Origin: SZUA-545 sp050297855
GTDB lineage: Bacteria; Campylobacterota; Campylobacteria; Campylobacterales; SZUA-545
Length of the DNA stretch: 64,000 bases
Reading direction: 5' to 3'
Assembly: GCA_050297855.1 (NCBI GenBank)
Contig: JBNKTC010000001.1
Location: 106,021-170,020, forward strand
Shown: positions 57,950 through 64,000 of the stretch, one piece after another
Layout: every line of letters starts with the position of its first letter
How positions within the stretch are numbered: position 1 is the first letter of the stretch
Position numbers and translations under genes: made by a program
Notes under the pieces: model-generated
Database searches by the model: none
The model's input: only the letters and a program-made list of their open reading frames with translations
What the model was told of the DNA's origin: nothing

Positions 57950-59716
57950 ATGAAGATGAATATCGAAAAGCTTTTAACCGACTATAAAAACAACACCACG
58001 ACCCCACGCGAAGTGCTGGCGAAGGTCAAAGTGGGCATCGAAGCCCACAAGGAGAACCCGGCCTACATCTACCTGCTGAGTGATGCGGAGCTGGAGCCCT
58101 ATCTTGCGCGCCTGGAAACGTGCACTCCGGACTCCCTGCCGCTTTACGGTATCCCCTTTGCCATCAAGGATAATATCGACCTGGCCGGCGTACCGACAAC
58201 GGCCGCCTGCCCCGAGTTCAGCTTCATCCCCGGAAAGTCGGCCGTCGTCGTCGAAAAACTGATCGAAGCGGGGGCGATCCCCGTGGGCAAGACCAACCTT
58301 GACCAGTTCGCCACGGGCCTGGTGGGGACCCGAACCCCCTACGGCGTTTGCCAAAACACTTTCGACCCCGCCTACCTCTCCGGCGGCTCCAGCTCCGGCT
58401 CCGCCGTAACGGTGGCGCTGGGGGATGTCTGCTTTTCGCTCGGGACCGATACGGCGGGTTCGGGCCGTGTACCGGCGTCGTTTAACAACCTCATCGGGCT
58501 CAAACCCTCCAAGGGGGCACTCAGCACCACGGGGCTGGTGCCTGCCTGCCGTTCGCTGGACTGCATCTCGGTCTTCAGCCTCTGCAGCGAGGATGCGGCG
58601 AAGGTGTTTGAGATCGTCGCAAAATATGATGCGCAGGACCCCTATAGCCGGAAACTTGACTTCCCCAGACCGGAAGCCAAAACGGCGTTCCGCTTCGCCG
58701 TCCCGAAAGCGGAACAGCTCGCCTTCTTCGGCAACGACTCGGCCAAGGCCCTCTTCGAGAGAACCATTACACGCCTGGAGTCGCTGGGCGGGGTGAAAAC
58801 GACGATCGACTTCTCCCCGTTCATCGAGGCTGCCCGCCTGCTGTACGAAGGGCCGTGGGTGGCGGAGCGGTACGTAGCCATCGAGGAGTTTATCAAGGAA
58901 AAACCCGACGCGCTGGTGGATGTTACCCGCACGATCATCGCCGGGGGCGAGCACGCCAAAGCAAGCGACTACTTCAAGGCCGAATACCGCCTGCGTGCGC
59001 TTAAAACCCTGGCGGACCAGGCGATGGAGGGGGTCGATTTCGTCCTCACCCCGACAGCCGGGACGATCTACACGATCGACGAGGTGATGAACGATCCGAT
59101 CCAACTCAACAGCAACCTGGGGTACTACACCAACTTTATGAACCTGCTGGACTTCAGCGCCTGCGCCGTCCCGGCGGGCTTTTTGGATTCCGGCCTGCCG
59201 TGGGGGGTCACCCTCTTTGCCCACCCGGGTGAAGAGTACCGGCTGCTGGCCGTCGCCGACCGCCTCCACCGCTCCGTCGCCGCCCCGATGGGTGCTACGG
59301 GCAAAGCACTGCCCAAGACGTCCGAAACAGCCGAAGGAACCCTCCGCGTGGCCGTCTGCGGCGCGCACCTCAGCGGCGAACCGCTCAACTACCAGCTGAC
59401 AGAACGCGGCGGCAAACTGGTCGAAACGACCGATACGGCTCCCCTTTACCGGATGATCGCCCTGCCCGGTGCCCTGCCCAAACCGGGCCTCATCCGCTCC
59501 GAAAAAGGCGAATCGATCCACGTAGAGGTGTGGGAGCTGCCCGCTTCGACATTCGGTACCTTTGTCGCCCAGATCCCCCACCCCCTTGGGATCGGGAAGG
59601 TCAAACTTCTGGACGGCAGCGAAGTGAGCGGCTTTATCTGTGAAGGATATGCGGCCGAAGGAGCCGAGGATATCACCCACCTGAAAAGCTGGAAGACCTA
59701 CCTCCACAACAACTGA
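57950..59716 (+). CDS. atzF: Allophanate hydrolase
   Basis: 588 residues. Amidase-signature N-terminal domain (1-450) with the Ser-cisSer-Lys triad: catalytic lysine in IPFAIKDNID, GGSSSGSAVTVALG and the serine loop TDTAGSGRVPASF. The C-terminal domain (about 465-588) has the allophanate-hydrolase fold that gives full hydrolysis (VAVCGAHLSGEPLN, ASTFGTFVAQIPHPLGIGKVKLLDGSEVSGFICEG). Converts allophanate to two ammonia and two CO2, the last step of guanidine use. AAAGGA before the ATG. The stop lies four bases from that of the convergent VWA gene. Confidence 0.95.
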   Translation: MKMNIEKLLTDYKNNTTTPREVLAKVKVGIEAHKENPAYIYLLSDAELEPYLARLETCTPDSLPLYGIPFAIKDNIDLAGVPTTAACPEFSFIPGKSAVVVEKLIEAGAIPVGKTNLDQFATGLVGTRTPYGVCQNTFDPAYLSGGSSSGSAVTVALGDVCFSLGTDTAGSGRVPASFNNLIGLKPSKGALSTTGLVPACRSLDCISVFSLCSEDAAKVFEIVAKYDAQDPYSRKLDFPRPEAKTAFRFAVPKAEQLAFFGNDSAKALFERTITRLESLGGVKTTIDFSPFIEAARLLYEGPWVAERYVAIEEFIKEKPDALVDVTRTIIAGGEHAKASDYFKAEYRLRALKTLADQAMEGVDFVLTPTAGTIYTIDEVMNDPIQLNSNLGYYTNFMNLLDFSACAVPAGFLDSGLPWGVTLFAHPGEEYRLLAVADRLHRSVAAPMGATGKALPKTSETAEGTLRVAVCGAHLSGEPLNYQLTERGGKLVETTDTAPLYRMIALPGALPKPGLIRSEKGESIHVEVWELPASTFGTFVAQIPHPLGIGKVKLLDGSEVSGFICEGYAAEGAEDITHLKSWKTYLHNN

Positions 59717-59720
59717 AGCC

Positions 59721-60875
59721 CTAGCCGAAAATCACCAGCCCCCTCCCGAAAGGGACCTTGGCCGGGCGGGAGAGGGCCCAGAGCACCTCGTAGGCGGGCG
59801 GGATACGGGGGAACCAGCCGTCGCCGTCGGTGAAGTAGAGCAGCATCGTGGTCATGGGAAGATTAGCCTCGATGTATTCGAAAACGGGGCGGTAGTCGGT
59901 CCCGCCCCCGCCTTTTAAAGGGAAATCCATCTTCTCCCCGCCCTGGAAGGTGTGGTGGGCGTGGACCCTGGCATCGGCGATAAGCAGCTCGATCCGCACG
60001 GCGGGAAAGTTCTGCATGATACTCTTAAACTCCTCCATAAAAGCCCCCAGAAGCTCTTCGTTGATGGAGCCCGAGGTATCGACGGCGATGCAGAGGCTGA
60101 GGGTGTCACTGGTGAGCGACGGCAGGGCGATGCCGCGGTAGATGTGCTTTTTATTCGGCGGCATAAAGGCGTAGTTGTTGCGCATGTGGCGGTTGACGGC
60201 GTTGTAGAGTTCGAAACGCCAGTCCACGTCCCGCGCTTTGACCTTTTTGGCCAGCCGCTCCAGGCCCGTGGGCATGGCGCTTTTTCGGTTGGCGACTTCC
60301 TTGGCCAGCGACGCGGCATACTCCCACTCCGCCTCGGCCTCGGTAGCCAACTCTTCCAGCATGGCCGCGGGGTTGCCCATGGGGTTCTCGTCCCCCTCTC
60401 CCTCCACGTCGCCCGGGACCCTTGCCCCCGGTGCACTCTCAGCCGCTTCGTCAAAGGCATCCCCCAGGCCGCTGTACTGCTCCTCCTTGAGCAGATCGTA
60501 GATCTCCTCGGCGTACATCCCTTTGAACTCCTCGTTGTAGTTGGCTCCCTGCGGGATCATCACGCCGTTTTGGGCCAGGAGGTTGTTGATGGCATAGTCG
60601 GTGGCGAGCTGCCAGAGGGAGCCCTTGCGTCCCAGGCGGCGCTGCTGGTGGGAGAGGATATGGTGCATGACGGCGTTGGTGAGGATAAACATCACCTCCT
60701 CCAGGCTCCGTGCTTCGATAAAGGCGGGGTTGTAGAGGAAGCGCACGCCGTTGCTGGCGTAGGCACGGACCTCATCCCCGGGTTCATGCTTCAGACGGGA
60801 AGCGAGCATCCCGAAATAGGGATGGGTCATGGTGAGTCTGGCTTTGGCCTTTTGGAGCAGCTCGTCCGCTTTCAT
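59721..60875 (-). CDS. VWA-like protein with degenerate metallopeptidase domain (DUF2201 type)
   Basis: 384 residues. The N-terminal half has VMHHILSHQQRRLGRKG, a zinc-peptidase-like helix in which the usual HExxH reads HHILSH, so catalysis is doubtful. The C-terminal half has the MIDAS-type motif of a von Willebrand A domain, VDTSGSINEEL, later GGGGTDYRP and YFTDGDGWFP. Paired with a MoxR ATPase ending one base upstream, the common arrangement for MoxR-VWA chaperone pairs. The target is unknown. Confidence 0.85.
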   Translation of the reverse strand: MKADELLQKAKARLTMTHPYFGMLASRLKHEPGDEVRAYASNGVRFLYNPAFIEARSLEEVMFILTNAVMHHILSHQQRRLGRKGSLWQLATDYAINNLLAQNGVMIPQGANYNEEFKGMYAEEIYDLLKEEQYSGLGDAFDEAAESAPGARVPGDVEGEGDENPMGNPAAMLEELATEAEAEWEYAASLAKEVANRKSAMPTGLERLAKKVKARDVDWRFELYNAVNRHMRNNYAFMPPNKKHIYRGIALPSLTSDTLSLCIAVDTSGSINEELLGAFMEEFKSIMQNFPAVRIELLIADARVHAHHTFQGGEKMDFPLKGGGGTDYRPVFEYIEANLPMTTMLLYFTDGDGWFPRIPPAYEVLWALSRPAKVPFGRGLVIFG

Positions 60876-60876
60876 C

Positions 60877-61878
60877 TCAGCGCATCAGGGTGTTGAATTT
60901 TTTCATCCAGAGCGGCCAGCTGTCAACGTAGCTCAGTTCGATATCGCGGCTGCGCAGGTCCTGGACGACCATCACGGCAAACTCCCCGGGAAGCCCCAGG
61001 GTGTAGGCGACGAGGTTGTTAAGCTCCTTGGTAGAGGTACGCTCGTCCACCCGGATCGCCAGGGCGGTGCAGAGGATATGGAGCGCGGCGGGGTCTTCGG
61101 GGACGTCCTTGCACTCCCCGGCCATCACCGCGTCCATGTCGGGCAGCTCCCCGGCCACGGCACGGAAACCGAGGAACGACGCCGCAAGATCCTCCCCGAT
61201 CGCCCCGGCGACCATGGGAAGGACCAGCTCCGGTTCGGGGTCGGAGGCGAGGATGTCGCTCACGTAGGCCCAGCTTCTTGGCGTAGCAAAGGAGCGGCTC
61301 TCGCTCTGGGTGTCGAAGGCAAAAAGGGCGTCGGGCCGGTGGGAAATGTAGCCGATGATGGAGGCATCGATCCCCGACCCCATCGCCCAGGTGCGCCAGT
61401 CGTCGATGCTGGGCTCCATCTCCAGGTGGACAAAGCGGTTGGCCAGTGGTGCAGCCATTCGGAAGACGACCCCCCGGTCGCTCTCGCGGTTCCCCGCAGC
61501 GATAATGGACCAGCCCTCGGGCAGGTGATACTCCCCGATTTTACGGTCGAGGATCAGCTGGTAGGCGGAGGCCTGGACCATGGGGGCGGCGGTGTTGAGT
61601 TCATCCAGGAAAAGGATCCCTTTTTCTTCGCTCCCGTCGGGCAGAAAGGAGGGCGGAGCCCAGACGGCGGTGTCGTTTTTGGTATCGAAGAAAGGGATAC
61701 CCCGGAGGTCGGTGGGGTCCAGAAGGGAGAGGCGCAGGTCGATATAGCCGATCCCCTGCTCTTTGGCGATCTGGGAGACGATGGAGGATTTACCGATCCC
61801 GGGCGGTCCCCAGAGGAATACGGGGACTTTGCGTTCGCACAGGTGCGCGAGGGATCGTTTGACACTTTGGGGGTTCAT
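60877..61878 (-). CDS. MoxR-family AAA ATPase
   Basis: 333 residues from the ATG at 61878 with AAGGAAG before it. The frame continues to 61917, but the upstream residues come from a hairpin. Walker A FLWGPPGIGKSSI, Walker B GILFLDELNTAAP, sensor-1 IIAAGNRESDRG. MoxR proteins act as chaperones or complex activators with a VWA partner, here the gene just downstream. The ribosome site is inside the 3' arm of a perfect 12-base hairpin. Confidence 0.88.
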   Translation of the reverse strand: MNPQSVKRSLAHLCERKVPVFLWGPPGIGKSSIVSQIAKEQGIGYIDLRLSLLDPTDLRGIPFFDTKNDTAVWAPPSFLPDGSEEKGILFLDELNTAAPMVQASAYQLILDRKIGEYHLPEGWSIIAAGNRESDRGVVFRMAAPLANRFVHLEMEPSIDDWRTWAMGSGIDASIIGYISHRPDALFAFDTQSESRSFATPRSWAYVSDILASDPEPELVLPMVAGAIGEDLAASFLGFRAVAGELPDMDAVMAGECKDVPEDPAALHILCTALAIRVDERTSTKELNNLVAYTLGLPGEFAVMVVQDLRSRDIELSYVDSWPLWMKKFNTLMR

Positions 61879-61880
61879 GG

Positions 61881-61910
61881 GCTTCCTTGCAATTGCTGTT
61901 GCAAGGAAGC
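61881..61910 (-). promoter_or_regulatory. Perfect 12-base hairpin hiding the moxR ribosome site
   Basis: GCTTCCTTGCAA pairs with TTGCAAGGAAGC around a 6-base loop. In the minus-strand message the AAGGAA used for moxR lies in the 3' arm, three bases from the ATG side. No T-run follows, so a translational control element is more likely than a terminator. Confidence 0.55.
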
Positions 61911-61931
61911 GGTGCAATTATCGTTCGAGCG

Positions 61932-62555
61932 CTACTTCACCTTACACTGTCCGAAACTCAGTGTGGAGGTCTCCTGGTTGAACTTCAGGTGTTCGGCAGG
62001 GGCGATCTTTTTGGGTTCGCTGGGCTTCCCGCCCTGGCGGATAGCAGTCATAAACCCGCTCTCCACCACCTTTGTCACCCCGGCGGATTCCACCGTAATG
62101 GCCCCTTTGAGGCAGTAGATATTCTCAAATTTTTCGGTTACCTCGCCGCCGAAGATCGTCCCGCGGATCCCCATCGTGGCTGTGCGCGTCTTGAGCGTAA
62201 ACTTCTCCTTGGCTATCTTCCCGATCTTCCCGGTAACGGCTTTAAAAAAGCCTTCGGCCACCTTGAACTGGGCGTCATACTCCCCTTTCCGCTGGTCAAA
62301 AGCGTAGCTTTCGGTCTTAAATACGGTCGATTTTCCGACGACCATCACCGTCTCATCCAGAAACATGAGCTTGGCCCGGCCGTCGGGCCCGGTCTTGATC
62401 ACATCACCCACCAGCAGTGCCGCGCCGGCCTGGGCCGGGGAGAGCTTGTTCTCCCGGATCAGGGAGACCTCCCCTTTGACAAATGCGATCTTCCCGCTCT
62501 CTGCCGCGGCGAACATACTGCACACCGCTGCCAAAATCAACACTAAGTGCTTCAT
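61932..62555 (-). CDS. FecR-domain periplasmic protein
   Basis: 207 residues from the ATG at 62555. Signal peptide LVLILAAVCSMFAAAE, then a FecR domain (GKIAFVKGEVSLIR, LLVGDVIKTGPDGRAKLMFLDETVMVV, RTATMGIRGTIFGGEV). Ends in CKVK. FecR-domain proteins of this small secreted type are often found near surface adhesins and sensing systems. Divergent from the giant adhesin gene, 131 bases between starts, with the MoxR/VWA pair downstream on the same strand. Confidence 0.85.
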   Translation of the reverse strand: MKHLVLILAAVCSMFAAAESGKIAFVKGEVSLIRENKLSPAQAGAALLVGDVIKTGPDGRAKLMFLDETVMVVGKSTVFKTESYAFDQRKGEYDAQFKVAEGFFKAVTGKIGKIAKEKFTLKTRTATMGIRGTIFGGEVTEKFENIYCLKGAITVESAGVTKVVESGFMTAIRQGGKPSEPKKIAPAEHLKFNQETSTLSFGQCKVK

Positions 62556-62627
62556 CCGATCCTCCCCTCCTCTGATTCTTCCTATTATACCCCAACCGCC
62601 CAATAAATAAATTGGACGAAAGTACAA

Positions 62628-62656
62628 TTGTCTCCCGTCGCGATCCGTCCTATAAT
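62628..62656 (+). promoter_or_regulatory. Sigma-70 promoter of the adhesin gene
   Basis: TTGTCT (62628-62633), exact 17-base spacer, TATAAT (62651-62656). The ribosome site AAGGGG precedes the ATG at 62687. Confidence 0.75.
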
Positions 62657-62686
62657 TAGGTAAAGATCAATAAAAAGGGGTCGGTC

Positions 62687-64000
62687 ATGGCAAACAGCGA
62701 GACATTGGGGAAACTCACAAATATTGAAGGGGTCGTCAACATCAAGATGGAGGATGGAACGATCCGTCCCGCAGCGGAAGGTGAGACGATCAGCGACGGT
62801 CAGATCGTTATGACCGGAAGCGGCAGCAGTGCGACGATCGAATTCTCCAACGGGTGCGAGATCGTCCTGGGGGCCAATGAGCAGAGCCTGATGGATAAGA
62901 CCCTTCTGGCAACGGAAGGGCTGGTCGAAGAAGATACGGTCCTCGCCGAAGAGTCGGCCAATGACATCGTCAATACGATCCTGAGCGGCGAAAACTTCAT
63001 CAACCTCGAAAGCACCGCAGCCGGTGCCCCGGATGAGGGTGACAGCGAGATGGGCGGTATCGACCTGGACGAACGTAAAGATGAGCGGGGTGAAGTACGC
63101 AGCGAGACATCTGAACTGCCTGAAGCATCCGGCGGCGGGACATCCCCTGCAAGCAGCGGCAACGACGGCCTTTACGAATCGATCCTCTCTACACTGGGAG
63201 AGGAAGAGAATGTACCAGCCTATTCACCGGAAACACAGCCAGTCGATATGACCGCACCGGTCGCTCCGACCCTGACCATTTCCGGTACCTCTTACGAAAA
63301 TATCAGTATCAGCAATGACAACACCCCGACCTTCTCCGGGACCGGGGAGCCCGGCAGTACGATCATCATCTATGACGACTTTACCGAAGCCCAGGCGGGC
63401 AAAAGCCTGATGGGTGACAGCCGTGCCGTCCTGGGCGAGACCGTCGTCGAAAGCGACGGGACCTGGACCTTTACCCCCGAGCCCCTGGCAGACGGTCGGC
63501 ATGTGATCAGCGTCGAATCGGTGGATGATGCCGGGAACCGCAGTGCGGCAGCCGAAATCGCGACGCTTATTATCGATACGGTCGCACCCGATGCGCCGGC
63601 CATCGACAGCATGGAGCAGACAGACACCCTGGCCCTGGCTATAGCCGGAACCGCCGAAGCAGGCAGCAGTGTCACCGTCCAGGTCGACGGTACGACATAC
63701 AGTACTACAGCCGATACAGACGGGAACTGGTCTGTCACAACCGACACTCTCGCGCTGGGAGATCACGATATCTCGGCCACGGCAACCGATGCGGCGGGTA
63801 ATACCAGTGATCCGTCCGCACCACAGACCATGAATGTCACGATTGTCATGGAACCGGTAGCCGGACCGACACCTGAGGAACCGACACCTGAGGAACCGAC
63901 ACCTGAGGAACCGACACCTGAGGAACCGACACCTGAGGAACCGACACCTGAGGAACCGACACCTGAGGAACCGACACCTGAGGAACCGACACCTGAGGAA
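62687..64000 (+). CDS. Giant LapA/BapA-like type I-secreted adhesin, N-terminal part (runs off window)
   Basis: 438 residues are present, and the gene continues past base 64000. Residues 1-80 match the N-terminal retention module of LapA-type adhesins (NIEGVVNIKMEDGTIRPAAEGE, DGQIVMTGSGSSATIEFSNG, IVLGANEQSLMD). Residues 110-113 read TAAG, the LapG-type protease site, at the same position as in Pseudomonas LapA. Two Ig-like repeats follow (DNTPTFSGTGEPGS, DGTWTFTPEPLADGRH; then IAGTAEAGSSVTVQVDG). From residue 394 a Pro-Thr-Glu linker of nine exact repeats (PTPEE) leads off the window. A cell-surface biofilm adhesin is the likely role. Confidence 0.88.
   Translation, partial: MANSETLGKLTNIEGVVNIKMEDGTIRPAAEGETISDGQIVMTGSGSSATIEFSNGCEIVLGANEQSLMDKTLLATEGLVEEDTVLAEESANDIVNTILSGENFINLESTAAGAPDEGDSEMGGIDLDERKDERGEVRSETSELPEASGGGTSPASSGNDGLYESILSTLGEEENVPAYSPETQPVDMTAPVAPTLTISGTSYENISISNDNTPTFSGTGEPGSTIIIYDDFTEAQAGKSLMGDSRAVLGETVVESDGTWTFTPEPLADGRHVISVESVDDAGNRSAAAEIATLIIDTVAPDAPAIDSMEQTDTLALAIAGTAEAGSSVTVQVDGTTYSTTADTDGNWSVTTDTLALGDHDISATATDAAGNTSDPSAPQTMNVTIVMEPVAGPTPEEPTPEEPTPEEPTPEEPTPEEPTPEEPTPEEPTPEEPTPEE
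63866..64000 (+). repeat. Nine exact tandem copies of CCGACACCTGAGGAA
   Basis: Fifteen-base units, no mismatch across 135 bases, each coding PTPEE in the adhesin. The array is cut by the window end, so the total number is unknown. The perfect identity suggests recent expansion and length variation between strains. Confidence 0.9.

Noticed and set aside
57974..59707. 577-residue open frame antisense to allophanate hydrolase
   Set aside because: Composition is that of a GC-rich shadow frame with no family motif, while the plus strand encodes an unmistakable amidase-signature enzyme.
63866..64000. CRISPR array
   Set aside because: The repeats are tandem without spacers and are in frame inside a coding sequence.

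Overview
This window looks like a chromosome segment of a free-living, GC-rich bacterium, probably of the Campylobacterota (Sulfurimonas/Sulfuricurvum-like). The main evidence is four stand-alone histidine kinases with the HQ(W/L/M)(R/K)QPL phosphoacceptor motif common in that group, together with a one-helix HD-GYP/cNMP-binding signalling style and very tight gene packing with ATGA-type overlaps. The phylum call is inference at moderate confidence. No tRNA, rRNA, insertion sequence or CRISPR array was seen.

Layout: 1-2734 is a sucrose-synthesis pair on the minus strand (sucrose-phosphate synthase and phosphatase). 2887-4522 is an operon of a secreted transglutaminase-like protein and MerT/MerP-like metal proteins. 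4572-9609 holds two membrane histidine kinases and a periplasmic sugar-binding-type protein. 9698-14751 has a HAD phosphatase, the HrpB helicase and a chemoreceptor. 14853-18043 is a YaiO / HEAT-repeat / GT2 glycosyltransferase module, probably for surface polysaccharide. 18044-28733 contains membrane and housekeeping genes: a NAPE-PLD-like hydrolase, a flippase, cNMP-binding and HD-GYP proteins, MsrA, shikimate kinase, PsiE-like, MutY, a GAF kinase and an APH/AAA fusion.

28730-37265 is a complete pyruvate dehydrogenase locus. E3, lipoyl synthase and a LipM-type octanoyltransferase run one way. Acetate-CoA ligase, E1-alpha, E1-beta, E2 and a small acyl carrier protein run the other way. A palindromic element bounded by 22-base inverted repeats sits between lipA and lpd.

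37266-43890 is a clearly AT-rich island and the most interesting part of the window. It has DndC, DndD and DndE-like proteins (DNA phosphorothioate modification), but instead of DndFGH it carries a convergent DUF262-DUF1524 nuclease resembling SspE. A small unknown protein leads the dnd operon. Two paralogous Xre regulators each have their own CTATAG-centred palindromic operator. This looks like a compact hybrid phosphorothioate defence system with its own control circuit.

43894-47137 has a fourth orphan kinase, a HIT/winged-helix operon with a near-perfect promoter and operator, a 38-residue membrane peptide divergent from a WYL regulator that seems to be leaderless, and a small basic protein. 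47465-59716 is a guanidine-I riboswitch followed by a ten-gene guanidine operon: ABC importer, two DUF1989 carboxyguanidine deiminase-type subunits, a biotin-dependent guanidine/urea carboxylase and allophanate hydrolase. It also holds three genes not explained by the known pathway (metallo-beta-lactamase fold, TIM-barrel isomerase, EamA transporter). 59721-64000 has a VWA/MoxR pair, a FecR-domain protein, and the start of a giant LapA-like adhesin with a TAAG protease site and nine exact 15-base repeats running off the window end.
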